DNA of 64,000 nt from Providencia heimbachae ATCC 35613 (GCF_001655055.1 NZ_LXEW01000031.1:1-64000); one strand, 5' to 3'; counted from the first letter of the stretch, positions 17,604 through 29,062 are shown. The notes: generated from the sequence alone by a model not told the origin. Made by a program: numbers and translations.

Positions 17604-17640
17604 CCTAGACCATCAATATTTAAAAAGCAGGAAAATAATT

Positions 17641-18669
17641 ATGTTAAAGCACTCGCCCTTTAAATTATTTATGGGTCTATCACTTTTAATAGTGTGTTTA
17701 CAGGCAAGTGCAGCAAAATTAGCAATTGTGATTGACGACTTTGGTTATCGAGTAAAAGAAGATAACCAAATTTTGGCATTACCTATCCCCATTACAATTG
17801 CCATCTTACCTAGCTCACCCCATGGGCGAGAAGTGGCAGAAAAAGCACATCAGCAAGGACGTGAAATCCTTATTCATATGCCGATGAAACCGCTAAGTAA
17901 GCAACCTCTTGAGAAAAATACGCTAGCCCCTTCAATGAGTGCTGAAGAAATTGACCGTATTATCAAGAACGCAATTAGCAGAGTGCCTTATGCAAAGGGA
18001 ATGAATAACCACATGGGAAGCGAGATGACCTCAAGCTTACCGGGGATGCGAAATGTGATGCGCTCATTGTCACAATCTAATTTATTCTTCTTAGATAGCG
18101 TCACAATCGGCAATACTCAAGCGGTTAATGCTGCAAAAGAATCCGGAGTACCAACAACAAAACGTAATATCTTTATCGATAATAATCAGTCGGAAGATGA
18201 AACACGCGTTCAGTTAAATAAAGCGGTGGCCTATGCTCGCAAACATGGCAGCGCGGTGGCGATCGGTCATCCACATCCCTCAACGGTGAGAGCCTTACAA
18301 AAGTATCTTCCACAACTGCCGGCTGATGTCGAGCTTGTTGCCGTTAGCGCATTAGTGGGTCAGCCGTCATCCAATAGCTCGCAACCGACTAAGCCGTTAA
18401 GAATGCAGCCAGAGGAAGTCAAAAAAGAGGCTCAACAACCAAAAATGATTGACTCTCAGAAGCCTGCGGAACAAATGCCTAATCCTAATGAAGTCGAAGC
18501 AGTGCAACCGATAGAAATAGGCGTTTGTGAATTTGAACAACCACAAACTCGTCGAGAAGGCATTCATTTTTTAATGTTTGTGGTGGAGTCAATATGCCAA
18601 GACAAAGCATTGCAGCCATTACTCGTCAACGAGCTGCCGAAGAAAAAACAGTCTTTGTTTGCAAAATAG
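17641..18669 (+). CDS. yibQ: Divergent polysaccharide deacetylase family protein YibQ
   Basis: A 342-residue secreted protein. A signal peptide is followed at about residue 25 by KLAIVIDDFGYR, the start of the divergent deacetylase fold (DUF610). Further family motifs are IHMPMKPLSKQPLEKNTLAP, NNHMGSEMTS and AIGHPHPSTVRAL. After about residue 240 comes a Pro/Gln/Glu-rich linker and a C-terminal segment that I do not recognise. It is usually encoded after envC and thought to act on envelope glycans; the substrate is unknown. The product is slightly longer than E. coli YibQ (319). Confidence 0.9.
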   Translation: MLKHSPFKLFMGLSLLIVCLQASAAKLAIVIDDFGYRVKEDNQILALPIPITIAILPSSPHGREVAEKAHQQGREILIHMPMKPLSKQPLEKNTLAPSMSAEEIDRIIKNAISRVPYAKGMNNHMGSEMTSSLPGMRNVMRSLSQSNLFFLDSVTIGNTQAVNAAKESGVPTTKRNIFIDNNQSEDETRVQLNKAVAYARKHGSAVAIGHPHPSTVRALQKYLPQLPADVELVAVSALVGQPSSNSSQPTKPLRMQPEEVKKEAQQPKMIDSQKPAEQMPNPNEVEAVQPIEIGVCEFEQPQTRREGIHFLMFVVESICQDKALQPLLVNELPKKKQSLFAK

Positions 18670-18677
18670 CCACACTC

Positions 18678-18719
18678 AATGACTCCAACGATATTTCTTT
18701 ATCGTTTGGAGTCATTTTT
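18678..18719 (+). terminator. Terminator between convergent yibQ and tdh
   Basis: AATGACTCCAACGAT pairs with ATCGTTTGGAGTCATT (one bulged T), followed by TTTTTG. It lies 8 bases after the yibQ stop and just before the tdh stop. The T run favours + strand use. Confidence 0.85.
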
Positions 18720-18736
18720 GACCCACCCAGCTAGCA

Positions 18737-19762
18737 CTAATCCCAGTTCAGTATTACCTTACCCGACTGACCGGAACGCATGATATCAAAGCCTTTTTGG
18801 AAATCATCAATAGAAAATTGATGGGTAATAATCGGCGATAAATCAAGGCCAGATTGAACTAAAGTCACCATTTTGTACCAAGTTTCGAACATCTCTCGGC
18901 CATAAATCCCTTTAATAAAAAGCCCTTTAAAGATAACTTGGCTCCAATCCGTCGCCATCGATGCCGGCGGGATGCCAAGTAATGCGATGCGACCACCATG
19001 ATTCATCGTATCAAGCATGGTTTGGAATGCGGCGGGTGCTCCCGATACTTCCAATGCCACATCAAAGCCTTCTTTCATGCCAAGCTCATTCATCACATCT
19101 TTAAGATTTTCGCGGCTAACATTAACCGCCCGTGAGACGCCCATTTTCTTGGCTAGATCAAGGCGGTAGTCATTCACATCTGTGATCACCACATGACGAG
19201 CCCCAACATGGCGACAGACTGCCGCCGCCATGATGCCAATCGGCCCCGCCCCTGAAACCAGTACGTCTTCCCCGACTAAATCAAAGGAAAGCGCCGTGTG
19301 AACCGCATTGCCAAAGGGATCAAAAATTGCCGCAATTTCATCGGGCACATTTTCAGGTATCTTAAAGGCATTAAATGCAGGGATAACTAAATATTCAGCA
19401 AAACACCCTGCGCGGTTTACCCCAACGCCTATTGTATTACGGCAAAGGTGAGTTCGCCCTCCTCGGCAATTTCGGCAGTGTCCACAAGTAATGTGCCCTT
19501 CCCCTGAGACTCTATCGCCGATTTTAAAGCCTTTGACTTCCTGTCCAATCGCAACAATTTCCCCTATATATTCATGGCCAATAACCATCGGAACTGGAAT
19601 GGTTTTTTGCGACCATTCATCCCAATTATAGATATGTACATCCGTTCCACATATTGCTGTTTTACGGATTTTTATCATCACATCATTGTGCCCAAGCTCC
19701 GGTTCGGGAACTTCAGTCATCCATATACCGGGTTCTGCTTTTAATTTGGACAGTGCTTTCAT
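18737..19762 (-). CDS. tdh: L-threonine 3-dehydrogenase
   Basis: A zinc alcohol dehydrogenase family enzyme that oxidises threonine to 2-amino-3-ketobutyrate. Motifs: catalytic zinc site ([25 protein letters not shown]), structural zinc cysteines ([19 protein letters not shown]) and NAD loop ([12 protein letters not shown]). ATG 19762 gives 341 residues, equal to E. coli, with AAGG seven bases upstream; a TTG six bases earlier is rejected. kbl ends 11 bases upstream, forming the kbl-tdh operon that turns threonine into glycine and acetyl-CoA. Confidence 0.97.
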   Translation of the reverse strand: MKALSKLKAEPGIWMTEVPEPELGHNDVMIKIRKTAICGTDVHIYNWDEWSQKTIPVPMVIGHEYIGEIVAIGQEVKGFKIGDRVSGEGHITCGHCRNCRGGRTHLCRNTIGVGVNRAGCFAEYLVIPAFNAFKIPENVPDEIAAIFDPFGNAVHTALSFDLVGEDVLVSGAGPIGIMAAAVCRHVGARHVVITDVNDYRLDLAKKMGVSRAVNVSRENLKDVMNELGMKEGFDVALEVSGAPAAFQTMLDTMNHGGRIALLGIPPASMATDWSQVIFKGLFIKGIYGREMFETWYKMVTLVQSGLDLSPIITHQFSIDDFQKGFDIMRSGQSGKVILNWD

Positions 19763-19773
19763 AGGCAACCTTA

Positions 19774-20970
19774 TTATTTAATTATGTTGAGTTTTTTGCC
19801 AATACGAGTGAATGCATCAACAGCGTGTAAAATATCCTCCTCACTGTGTGCTGCGGACATTTGCGTGCGAATACGCGCTTGCCCTTGAGGAACAACAGGA
19901 TAGAAAAATCCGGTCACGTAGATGCCTTCATCAAGTAACTCATTGGCAAAAATTTGAGCAACTTTTGCATCCCCTAACATGACAGGAATAATGGCGTGGT
20001 CAGCCCCTGCGAGAATAAAACCGGCGGCCGACATTTTTTGTCGAAATAGTGCCGCATTACGCCATAATTTTTCACGTAATGCCTGGCCTTCACTCATCAT
20101 ATCAATGACTTTAATTGAGGCCGCGACGATGGCAGGCGCTAATGAATTAGAAAATAAATAAGGACGAGAACGTTGGCGTAACCACTCAACAACTTCTTTT
20201 TTAGCCGCGGTATAGCCTCCGGATGCACCACCAAGTGCCTTACCTAAGGTTCCGGTAATGATGTCGACGCGTCCCATAACATCGCAATACTCATGGCTTC
20301 CCCGTCCATTTTTACCAACGAAACCAACCGCATGGGAATCATCCACCATGACTAAGGCTTGGAATTCATCGGCAAGGTCACAAACTGACTTTAGATCAGC
20401 GATGACACCATCCATAGAGAAAACGCCGTCAGTGGCAATCATAATATGCCGTGCCCCTGCTAATTTGGCTTCTTCAAGTCGTTCTCGCAGTTCTGCCATA
20501 TCATTGTTACTGTAACGATAACGTTTTGCTTTACAAAGACGGACACCATCAATAATCGATGCATGATTTAATGCGTCGGAAATAATGGCATCTTCAGGAC
20601 CGAATAAGGTTTCAAATAAACCGCCATTGGCATCAAAGCAAGAAGAATAAAGAATCGCATCTTCCATACCCAAGAAATCAGCCAATTTTTGTTCAAGGAT
20701 TTTATGGCTATCTTGTGTTCCACAAATAAAACGCACAGAAGCCATACCAAAGCCATGACTATCCATGCCTTGTTTTGCCGCATTGATTAATTCAGGATGA
20801 TTTGCTAAACCGAGGTAGTTGTTGGCACAAAAATTGATCACTTTTTTACCGCCGGCAATTTCAATATCGGCATCTTGTGACGTGATGATAATCCGCTCAT
20901 TTTTAAACAAGCCATCGGCTTGAGTTTGCGCTAATTGGTTTTTAATTTGCTGATAAAATTGATGTGCCAT
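19774..20970 (-). CDS. kbl: 2-amino-3-ketobutyrate CoA ligase (glycine C-acetyltransferase)
   Basis: A 398-residue PLP enzyme, equal in length to E. coli Kbl. It cleaves the Tdh product with CoA to glycine and acetyl-CoA. Motifs include [15 protein letters not shown], the substrate-binding [18 protein letters not shown] and the PLP-lysine segment [17 protein letters not shown]. It starts at ATG 20970. It is first in the kbl-tdh operon and divergent from hldD, the conserved enterobacterial arrangement. Confidence 0.97.
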   Translation of the reverse strand: MAHQFYQQIKNQLAQTQADGLFKNERIIITSQDADIEIAGGKKVINFCANNYLGLANHPELINAAKQGMDSHGFGMASVRFICGTQDSHKILEQKLADFLGMEDAILYSSCFDANGGLFETLFGPEDAIISDALNHASIIDGVRLCKAKRYRYSNNDMAELRERLEEAKLAGARHIMIATDGVFSMDGVIADLKSVCDLADEFQALVMVDDSHAVGFVGKNGRGSHEYCDVMGRVDIITGTLGKALGGASGGYTAAKKEVVEWLRQRSRPYLFSNSLAPAIVAASIKVIDMMSEGQALREKLWRNAALFRQKMSAAGFILAGADHAIIPVMLGDAKVAQIFANELLDEGIYVTGFFYPVVPQGQARIRTQMSAAHSEEDILHAVDAFTRIGKKLNIIK

Positions 20971-21157
20971 GATTTATTCCTATCGAGAGTCTATTTCCAG
21001 AGTTTAATAATAGTCTCTACAAGTGGCGACTCTCTCTGGACAAATAAGTTAAGTTTGTAGCCAAGATCACGATAATTGCCTTACTTTTATTCACTCAACC
21101 AGTGGGATTACCTGCGATCTATAACTCTACTGTCGTCAGCTCAAAGAAATGTTATTA

Positions 21158-21222
21158 TATACCCGTCATTCTTCAAGTTGCTTGGGTGTTACATTCGCTC
21201 AGCTATCCGAATCACATAGTTT
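21158..21222 (+). repeat. Partial copy of dispersed palindromic repeat (copy A)
   Basis: The segment starts TATACCCGTCATTCTTCAAG and runs through TTCGCTCAGC and CCGAATCACATAG. Read on the other strand it ends CAACTTGAAGAATGACGGGTATA. This is the terminus of the roughly 120-170-base palindromic elements scattered in Yersinia, Serratia and relatives (YPAL-like). Only one half is present, 38 bases before hldD, so it may lie in or near the hldD leader. Confidence 0.75.
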
Positions 21223-21259
21223 ATTTCTATTTATTCTTAATCCACTAGAGGTATACCCA

Positions 21260-22198
21260 ATGATCATAGTCACAGGCGGAGCTGGTTTTATTGGCAGCAA
21301 TATTATAAAAGCCCTAAATGCGATAGGCCGCACAGATATCCTCGTTGTAGATAATCTGAAAGATGGCACTAAGTTTGCCAATCTTGTTGACCTTGATATT
21401 GCGGATTACGCAGATAAAGAAGATTTTATTATCAGCATTCTTTCCGGTGATGATTTCGGTGATATCGATGCCATTTTCCACGAAGGCGCTTGCTCATCAA
21501 CCACAGAGTGGGATGGTAAGTACATGATGGATAACAATTATCAATATTCTAAAGAGTTGCTGCACTACTGCTTAGAACGGGAAATACCTTTCCTATACGC
21601 ATCATCAGCAGCAACTTATGGCGGCCGTAGCGATAACTTTATTGAAGAACGTGAATTCGAAAAGCCGCTGAATGTATACGGCTACTCCAAATTTCAATTT
21701 GACCAATATGTTCGTGAAATTCTGCCTGAAGCTGAATCTCTAGTTTGTGGTTTCCGCTACTTCAATGTCTATGGCCCTAACGAAGAACATAAAGGCAGCA
21801 TGGCGAGCGTGGCTTACCACTTAAACAAACAAATTAATGAAGGCCAAACGCCAAAATTATTTGAAGGCAGTGATTCATTCCGCCGTGACTTTATTTATGT
21901 TGCCGATGTTGCTGCGGTAAACCTGTGGTTCTGGCAAAACAATGTGTCCGGGATTTTTAACTGTGGTACCGGTCGTGCAGAATCATTCCAAGCTGTCGCT
22001 GATGCTGTCACTACGTTCCATAAAGATAAAAATGTTGCAATTGAATACATTGAATTCCCTGAAAAACTGAAAGGCCGTTATCAAAGTTTCACTCAAGCTG
22101 ATATGACTAAATTGCGCGCAGCTGGCTACACCGCACCATTTAAAACGGTAGCAGAAGGTGTAACTGAATATATGCAGTTGTTGAATAAAAAAGACTAA
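21260..22198 (+). CDS. hldD: ADP-L-glycero-D-manno-heptose 6-epimerase
   Basis: Epimerises ADP-D,D-heptose to ADP-L,D-heptose for the LPS inner core. The NADP loop is [11 protein letters not shown] (residues 4-14), the catalytic YGYSKFQFD motif follows, and there is a typical [17 protein letters not shown] segment. ATG 21260 gives 312 residues (E. coli 310) and has AGAGG upstream; the frame is open further upstream but that part overlaps a dispersed repeat. It heads hldD-waaF-waaC. Confidence 0.97.
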   Translation: MIIVTGGAGFIGSNIIKALNAIGRTDILVVDNLKDGTKFANLVDLDIADYADKEDFIISILSGDDFGDIDAIFHEGACSSTTEWDGKYMMDNNYQYSKELLHYCLEREIPFLYASSAATYGGRSDNFIEEREFEKPLNVYGYSKFQFDQYVREILPEAESLVCGFRYFNVYGPNEEHKGSMASVAYHLNKQINEGQTPKLFEGSDSFRRDFIYVADVAAVNLWFWQNNVSGIFNCGTGRAESFQAVADAVTTFHKDKNVAIEYIEFPEKLKGRYQSFTQADMTKLRAAGYTAPFKTVAEGVTEYMQLLNKKD

Positions 22199-22207
22199 TT
22201 CATATTT

Positions 22208-23254
22208 ATGAAGATACTCGTAATAGGTCCCTCTTGGGTGGGGGACATGATGATGTCACAAAGCCTTTATCGGACCATAAAGGCGCTACATCCTCATGCT
22301 CAAATTGACGTGATGGCGCCTCAATGGTGTCGTCCTTTATTGGCTAAAATGCCGGAAATTAGCAACGCGATTCCGATGCCATTAGGGCATGGAGTGCTAG
22401 CTATCGGTGAACGTCGTCAATTAGGGATTCAACTTCGTCAAAATAACTACGACCAAGCGATCGTTTTACCTAATTCTCTAAAGTCCGCTTTAGTGCCTTT
22501 TTTCGCCAAAATTGCCAAAAGAACTGGCTGGCGTGGTGAAATGCGTTATGGCCTTCTCAATGATATTCGCCCATTAGATAAACATGCTTTTCCATTGATG
22601 GTGCAGCGCTATGTTGCCCTCGCCTATGATAAGCAAAGTATTAAATCTGCCGCTGATATCCCGACACCAATATTGTGGCCTAAATTAGTTACAGATAAAC
22701 AAGATGTTAGCGAAGCGGCCCTTGTATTCAAGATTGATAATACTCGACCAATTATTGGTTTTTGCCCCGGTGCTGAATTTGGCCCAGCAAAGCGTTGGCC
22801 ACACTATCATTATGCTGCTCTAGCAGAAAAATTGATCAGCGAGAAAGGCTACCAAGTCCTGTTATTTGGTTCTCAAAAAGATAATGATGCAGGGGAAGAG
22901 ATTCGTCACAGCTTAACAGATAATGCAAGGCAGCATTGCCATAACCTCGCAGGAAAAACATCATTAGAACAAGCGGTTAATCTTATCGATGCCTGCCAAG
23001 CAGTAGTCAGCAATGATTCCGGTTTAATGCATGTTGCCGCGGCTCTCGATAAGCCATTAGTGGCGCTTTACGGCCCGAGTAGCCCTGATTTTACCCCTCC
23101 CTTATCTGATAAGGCTGAAGTTATCCGCTTAATTACCGGCTACCATAAAGTCCGTAAAGGTGATGGCGATAGCGGTTATCATCAAAGCTTAATTGATATT
23201 CAGCCTCAATTGGTTATCGATGCATTAATACGCTTAAATATAGGTATTGAATAA
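22208..23254 (+). CDS. waaF: ADP-heptose:LPS heptosyltransferase II
   Basis: A 348-residue GT9 enzyme that adds the second heptose to the LPS inner core. It begins KILVIGPSWVGDMMMSQSLY, the WaaF signature, and has the donor-site motif CPGAEFGPAKRWP and the C-terminal VSNDSGLMHVAAAL segment. It starts 9 bases after hldD, and its stop shares one base with waaC, so the three are co-transcribed. Confidence 0.97.
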   Translation: MKILVIGPSWVGDMMMSQSLYRTIKALHPHAQIDVMAPQWCRPLLAKMPEISNAIPMPLGHGVLAIGERRQLGIQLRQNNYDQAIVLPNSLKSALVPFFAKIAKRTGWRGEMRYGLLNDIRPLDKHAFPLMVQRYVALAYDKQSIKSAADIPTPILWPKLVTDKQDVSEAALVFKIDNTRPIIGFCPGAEFGPAKRWPHYHYAALAEKLISEKGYQVLLFGSQKDNDAGEEIRHSLTDNARQHCHNLAGKTSLEQAVNLIDACQAVVSNDSGLMHVAAALDKPLVALYGPSSPDFTPPLSDKAEVIRLITGYHKVRKGDGDSGYHQSLIDIQPQLVIDALIRLNIGIE

Positions 23255-24216
23255 TGCGGGTGCTATTAGTTAAAACATCATCAATGGGAGATGTTTTACA
23301 TTCTCTACCTGCGTTGACGGATGCCCAGCACGCAATTCCGAATATTCAGTTTGATTGGGCTGTTGAAGAGGGCTTTGCACAAATTCCAACTTGGCATAGT
23401 GCAGTTAATCAAGTCATCCCTGTCGCCATTAGACGTTGGCGAAAAAATTGGTTTTCAGCACCAATAAGAGCCGAACGAACCGCATTTCGGGATCAACTGC
23501 AAGCAACCCAGTATGATGCAATTATTGATGCACAAGGGCTATTAAAGAGCGCTTTTTTAGTGACTCGACTCGCCCATGGCCCTAAGCATGGTTATGACCG
23601 CCAAAGTATTCGCGAGCCGCTTGCAAGCTTTTTTTATGACCACCGTTACGCGGTTAGCAAACGGCAACATGCCGTAGAACGCATTCGTCAGCTATTTTCT
23701 GATAGCCTTGGTTATGCCCGCCAAACGACTCAGGGTGACTATGCCATTGCACATCACTTTTTGCAGTCATCGTCTGAGCCCGCCACCCCTTATGTTATTT
23801 TTCTTCATTCGACAACTCGCGATGATAAGCATTGGCCTGAAGCTCACTGGCGTGATCTCATCGCGCTGATGGCGGAGTCAGGCATTCATGTAAAGCTACC
23901 GTGGGGAACTGAACTGGAGTATCAAAGAGCTTTACGTTTAGCCGATGGATTTGATTTTGTTGAAGTATTACCGAAGTTAACCTTAGCGCAAGTTGCTGAG
24001 CAAATTGCCAACGCTAAAGCAGTTGTTTCTGTCGATACAGGATTAAGCCATTTAACCGCCGCGCTAGATAAGCCGAACTTCACGCTATTTGGCCCCACAG
24101 ATCCGGGGTTGATTGGGGGTTATGGGCAATATCAAAATACGATTAAATCTTCGGATAATACAATGGCGAATATTTGTGCTCTTGAAGTATACCAGCAACT
24201 TGCTAGCTACCTTTAA
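23254..24216 (+). CDS. waaC: ADP-heptose:LPS heptosyltransferase I
   Basis: A 320-residue GT9 enzyme that adds the first heptose to Kdo2-lipid A. It opens with MRVLLVKTSSMGDVLHSLPAL, has the FLHSTTRDDKHWPEAHW donor region, and ends with VSVDTGLSHLTAAL and LFGPTDPGLIGGYG. Length equals the family norm (about 320). It is the last gene of hldD-waaF-waaC. Confidence 0.97.
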   Translation: MRVLLVKTSSMGDVLHSLPALTDAQHAIPNIQFDWAVEEGFAQIPTWHSAVNQVIPVAIRRWRKNWFSAPIRAERTAFRDQLQATQYDAIIDAQGLLKSAFLVTRLAHGPKHGYDRQSIREPLASFFYDHRYAVSKRQHAVERIRQLFSDSLGYARQTTQGDYAIAHHFLQSSSEPATPYVIFLHSTTRDDKHWPEAHWRDLIALMAESGIHVKLPWGTELEYQRALRLADGFDFVEVLPKLTLAQVAEQIANAKAVVSVDTGLSHLTAALDKPNFTLFGPTDPGLIGGYGQYQNTIKSSDNTMANICALEVYQQLASYL

Positions 24217-24238
24217 TCACTGCCAATAACGTTCTCGT

Positions 24239-24262
24239 GAAAAGCGGTCAGATGACCGCTTA
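24239..24262 (-). terminator. Terminator of the GT39 gene
   Basis: AAGCGGTC / GACCGCTT, a perfect 8-base stem with a 4-base loop, is followed by TTTT on the minus strand, 20 bases after the minus-strand stop at 24284. It may also help end waaC transcription. Confidence 0.7.
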
Positions 24263-24283
24263 ATCGTGCAAACTTACTCTATC

Positions 24284-25744
24284 TTATTTTTCCGGTGCGA
24301 TAAAACCAAAACACAAGGTTTCAGGCTGAGCATCAGGTTCAGAGCGGTAAATGATATCTTCTTTTTCAATGGTAAATTGTGGCCAAAAATGGCGAACCGT
24401 AGAAAAATCTTCATGAGCACAATCATCATATTTACGGCCTAATAACAATGCGCCATGCTGGCGAATTTCAGCCTCTGTTATCTCACGGTTATAAATATTA
24501 GGTGGCATGTGGTTTTCAAGCGTCCATGGCTGAATAACATGCGGCCTATCTTTTGCATAGATAATAAACCATTGGTATAAATTATCTTCGCCGCCGACAT
24601 ATTTTACTGGAGTACCGTAGCGCTTATACCAACGCTGCTCACCATCTGCTATCAATGTTTTCACGCCAATAAATTTCTGCCCAGCCCCTTGGATATTCAT
24701 CCCTTGTACTATCATATAACCCAATACAACTAATACACCAAAAATAGCAAAACCAACCAACGATTTTTTGAATGGTTTTCGTGGCATAACCGTAACTGAG
24801 CCGACAAATAAAGGCGCACAAACTGCCATAAAGGGTTGTAGCCACTCGGTGATACGCCCACCATCATGGAAAGAGAACCAACCATAAATCACAACGAGAG
24901 GGAACAGAATAATAAAATTGGCCATACGATTTGCTAATGCTTTTGGCCAACCTAACTTTCCACCACTGCAGTATAAAATAATAGTGGCTATAACTAATGG
25001 ATAAAAAACACTCAATGCCGCTTGAGTCGTATGAAAATTAAAACCAGGATCAATCTGTGAATCAACCCATTTGAAAGCGGAAAAATCGCTTGCCATCAAC
25101 CAAAAAAAGTTTGGTAGTACAAGAGAAAACCAGAGTGCTATCGCAAGATAAAAAACAGGGTGACGATAACTTTGGCGGGCTTGCTTCACAAATATTGTCA
25201 GCAAAAAAACGGAACCAACCAATGCAAGTGTAGAATATTTACCCATGGTTGCTAATGCAGAAAATAAGGCAAAAAGTAGCCACCATGCCGGGTTTTCATA
25301 GACTGCACGTAAAAAGAAATAAATAATCCACGCCCAGAATGTGACTAAAATATAATTATCATTATAAGGAATAATATCGAAATTAATTACACCTGATAAA
25401 TTCAACATTAACATAGCAAACCAAGCAAGATCTCGGCGCTCAGTTAAACGATAAGCTAATTTCCAAACACCTAATAACCCAAATGCAATGCCAATAAAAT
25501 GACTAAGGTACCAATAAAAACTATACGATATACCGAGATGAATCGCCGGCCACATCATAACCCCAACAAACCAAGGGTTTTTAGGGGAGCCCCACTCGCC
25601 ATTCATTCCCCAGTTAACGGCTTCAACCGTATCATAGGGAACGGTTGGGTCAAAATAAGTGCTCGCTAGGATCCATGCGATGGCATACCCGATGACCCAT
25701 AAGTAAACATATTTATTTGAAATTGATTGGTTGATTGCTGGCAT
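24284..25744 (-). CDS. Membrane glycosyltransferase, GT39/PMT family (ArnT-like fold)
   Basis: A 486-residue polytopic protein with about 10-12 hydrophobic segments in the first 350 residues, then a soluble periplasmic domain. An acidic DTVEAVNWG lies in the first loop (about residues 38-46), where the GT39/GT83 family keeps its catalytic acid; PYNDNYILVTFWAW is also typical. Such enzymes use polyprenyl-phosphate sugars to decorate lipid A or core in the periplasm. It sits alone between waaC and waaA, so core modification is the likely job. Ugd and a UDP-glucuronate epimerase in this window make galacturonic acid a plausible sugar, but that is inference. It is not ArnT itself, which is longer (about 550). 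Confidence 0.75.
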   Translation of the reverse strand: MPAINQSISNKYVYLWVIGYAIAWILASTYFDPTVPYDTVEAVNWGMNGEWGSPKNPWFVGVMMWPAIHLGISYSFYWYLSHFIGIAFGLLGVWKLAYRLTERRDLAWFAMLMLNLSGVINFDIIPYNDNYILVTFWAWIIYFFLRAVYENPAWWLLFALFSALATMGKYSTLALVGSVFLLTIFVKQARQSYRHPVFYLAIALWFSLVLPNFFWLMASDFSAFKWVDSQIDPGFNFHTTQAALSVFYPLVIATIILYCSGGKLGWPKALANRMANFIILFPLVVIYGWFSFHDGGRITEWLQPFMAVCAPLFVGSVTVMPRKPFKKSLVGFAIFGVLVVLGYMIVQGMNIQGAGQKFIGVKTLIADGEQRWYKRYGTPVKYVGGEDNLYQWFIIYAKDRPHVIQPWTLENHMPPNIYNREITEAEIRQHGALLLGRKYDDCAHEDFSTVRHFWPQFTIEKEDIIYRSEPDAQPETLCFGFIAPEK

Positions 25745-25971
25745 ATTCTATTCTGAAGGTTCTTATTAAAGTTATTAGGATTAATTAAAATAAAATATTC
25801 ATCGTTCTATTTGAGTATAAGCAGCCCATAATAGAATACCCAATAAAACGGAAAGAAATTAGCCGTGAAGTCTACTACAATTTATATGGAATAATAAGGA
25901 AAGGTGTAAAATAGTCAGCATTCATTGTTGTAATGTTCAAGTTCAGTTATCTGAAAAAGATTACAATTTTA

Positions 25972-27249
25972 TTATTGCTCTTTTGGTGGTAAATAAGGTT
26001 GCAGTAATTTCAACAAACGTTGTAGAGCACCTTGGTTTTCATGTAAAACTTCCGCGGCATGTCGACCATAATATAAGCGATAATCTTCATCTGATAGTAA
26101 GCTCGTTACCGCTTGTGCCATCGATTCACTGTCTGTAACCGTAATTAAGCCATCTGCTTGGGTTAATTTCCCACAGATATCTTTAAAGTTAAAAGTATGT
26201 GGCCCCATCAAAACAGGCAAAGCATGCGCCGCAGCTTCAAGTGGGTTATGGCCGCCAGTTTCGACTAAACTCCCGCCCACAAAAGCAATATCGGCTATCC
26301 CGTATAGCAGCATTAATTCGCCCATAGTATCCCCAATAACAACCTGAATATCGGCTGCTGGGATCACACTGCTACTACGACGAATAAAGCGCAATCCAGC
26401 GTTCTGAGTTAACTCTTCAGCCTTTGCGAACCTTTCAGGATGACGAGGAACGAGGATCAATAATAAGTTTGGAAAACGTTTCAACAATTGCTTGTGAGCG
26501 TCGAGAACAATTGCCTCTTCGCCTTCATGTGTACTGGTTGCAATCCATACCGGTCGATGTGCAGCCCATTGCCTACGTAACGTAATTGCGCGAACAGCAA
26601 GCTCAGGAGTTACTGAGATATCAAATTTTAAGCTTCCCGTCACATTCAGCTGCATGCGTCTTAAGCCTAATTGTACAAAACGTTCGCCATCTTCATGATG
26701 CTGAGCTGCAACCATAGTGACATTACGTAGCATCCGTTTTACAAAACTACCTAATTTTTGATAACCCGCAGCCGAGCGCTCAGATAACCGAGCATTCGCA
26801 ATCACTAAGGGAATATTACGTTTATGTAATTGGTTAATCATGTTCGGCCACAATTCTGTTTCCATAATAATCACCAGTTTTGGGTCAACTTGTTTTAGGA
26901 AACGCCGCATAGAGCCGGGTAAATCGTAAGGCAAATAAACGTGGTAAACATCGTCACCAAAAGCAGATTGAACCCGCTCAGACCCCGTTGGAGTCATCGT
27001 GGTAACGGTGATAGGTAATGAAGGATAGTGGTGGCGCAAGGCGCGAACCAGTGGAACGGCTGCCAGTGTTTCACCGACAGAAACAGAATGAAGCAAAATA
27101 CCTTGAGGAACGACTTTTCCGGCACAAAAACCATAACGTTCACCCCAACGTTTACGATACGCAGGCGCTTTACGGCCACGCAGCAAAAGGCGAACCCAAA
27201 TAAATGGCTGGATAAGATAAAGAAGTACCTGATATAAACGCAATAACAT
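25972..27249 (-). CDS. waaA: Kdo transferase WaaA
   Basis: Adds two Kdo residues to lipid IVA. ATG 27249 gives 425 residues, the same as E. coli; an upstream TTG at 27270 is not needed. An N-terminal membrane anchor (LLYLIQPFIWVRLLL) is followed by RGRKAPAYRKRWGERYGF, the catalytic-glutamate region SVSVGETLAAVPLVRAL, and the donor-site motifs METELWPN, VPRHPERF and FVGGSLVETGGHNPLEAAAH. coaD lies divergently upstream, as in E. coli, where both lie at the end of the waa region. Confidence 0.97.
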   Translation of the reverse strand: MLLRLYQVLLYLIQPFIWVRLLLRGRKAPAYRKRWGERYGFCAGKVVPQGILLHSVSVGETLAAVPLVRALRHHYPSLPITVTTMTPTGSERVQSAFGDDVYHVYLPYDLPGSMRRFLKQVDPKLVIIMETELWPNMINQLHKRNIPLVIANARLSERSAAGYQKLGSFVKRMLRNVTMVAAQHHEDGERFVQLGLRRMQLNVTGSLKFDISVTPELAVRAITLRRQWAAHRPVWIATSTHEGEEAIVLDAHKQLLKRFPNLLLILVPRHPERFAKAEELTQNAGLRFIRRSSSVIPAADIQVVIGDTMGELMLLYGIADIAFVGGSLVETGGHNPLEAAAHALPVLMGPHTFNFKDICGKLTQADGLITVTDSESMAQAVTSLLSDEDYRLYYGRHAAEVLHENQGALQRLLKLLQPYLPPKEQ

Positions 27250-27451
27250 TCGATCTGATTCACTTACCAAAATTGGCGGTATCTTACCATAAACCTTTGA
27301 TGAAAGTGTGCAGAATATGCAGCTAAAATAACCTTAAAGTTTAATGAGGGGATGCCATCTAATCTTGCAACAACGCCCAATAGCCGATAATGTAAATACT
27401 CACGATCGCTTATTCATGCTGATTTTTCGAATAAGTACTAACAAACAATGA

Positions 27452-27955
<504 letters not shown>

Positions 27956-27959
27956 ACGA

Positions 27960-28769
27960 TTACTTTTGGCATTCTCGGCAAAAAAAAGTACTACGTTGCC
28001 CTTGCTTGATGCTTTCAATTGGTGTTCCGCACATTGAGCAAGGCTCACCTTTTTTACCGTAAACAAAAAGTTCCTGAGCAAAATAGCCCGGTTTTCCATC
28101 TGATTGCAAAAAATCTTTTAGCGTTGTTCCGCCCTGCTCGATAGAGCGTTGTAAGACTTTTTTTATCTGAGCGACTAGCTCTGTTGCTTGCGCGAGTGTC
28201 AGCGTATTGATGATTTTTTCAGGGGAAATTTTCGCAGCAAACAACGCTTCGTTAGCATAAATATTCCCTACGCCCACCACAATTTTATTGTCCATTAGCC
28301 ACGGTTTAATCGCCGTTTTTCTTTTTGCAGATAATTCAAACAAATATTGAGCATTGAACTCTGCTGATAATGGCTCTGGACCTAAATGTGCCAGTACTGA
28401 GCTTGTTTCCAGATCTTCACACCATAACCATGCACCAAAACGCCTTGGGTCTGTATAGCGTAAAACTTTGCCATCTCTCATGATAAGGTCGACGTGGTCA
28501 TGTTTCTCTTCAGGTAATTCTTCGGTCAATATTCTCACACTGCCAGACATCCCCAAATGTACAATAATCCAACCTCTTCCCAGTTCAATAAGCAAATATT
28601 TAGCCCGACGCTGAACACTGAATACCAGCTCATCGGATAAGCTTTTAATTTGCTCACTCACCGGCCAACGCAATCGACTATTTCTAACAATAGCATAAGA
28701 TATTGTATTACCGACTAAATGTGGTTCAATTCCACGACGACTGGTTTCTACTTCAGGTAGTTCTGGCAT
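27960..28769 (-). CDS. mutM: Formamidopyrimidine-DNA glycosylase
   Basis: Removes 8-oxoguanine and ring-opened purines from DNA. The 269 residues (E. coli 269) begin [13 protein letters not shown], with the catalytic Pro2 and Glu3 after Met removal. [12 protein letters not shown] and the C-terminal zinc finger (CSMCGTPIE and FFCRECQK) are intact. In E. coli mutM is followed by rpmG; here a 10-kb block of LPS core genes lies between. Confidence 0.97.
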   Translation of the reverse strand: MPELPEVETSRRGIEPHLVGNTISYAIVRNSRLRWPVSEQIKSLSDELVFSVQRRAKYLLIELGRGWIIVHLGMSGSVRILTEELPEEKHDHVDLIMRDGKVLRYTDPRRFGAWLWCEDLETSSVLAHLGPEPLSAEFNAQYLFELSAKRKTAIKPWLMDNKIVVGVGNIYANEALFAAKISPEKIINTLTLAQATELVAQIKKVLQRSIEQGGTTLKDFLQSDGKPGYFAQELFVYGKKGEPCSMCGTPIESIKQGQRSTFFCRECQK

Positions 28770-29062
28770 GATTTATATCCAAATTTATCCAAAAATCCAA
28801 ATACACTGTATTGCATATCTATCCTAAGAAGCAACCGAATACAGCCATCCGAGTAAATCCCTTTATTTTCTTTAAAAAATCATTAATAAGCAGAAGTTAT
28901 TAGTACAGTATTTACATTCAAATCGCTTTCCCGCATGATAATTATGTGGATTTAACCATGTAAAATATAAAATCTTTTGTCGTGAGTTTAATGAGAATTA
29001 AAATAATTTCATATCTGATTCACTTTGATGACCATGTATAGAATCAAATACTTTATTTTAAG

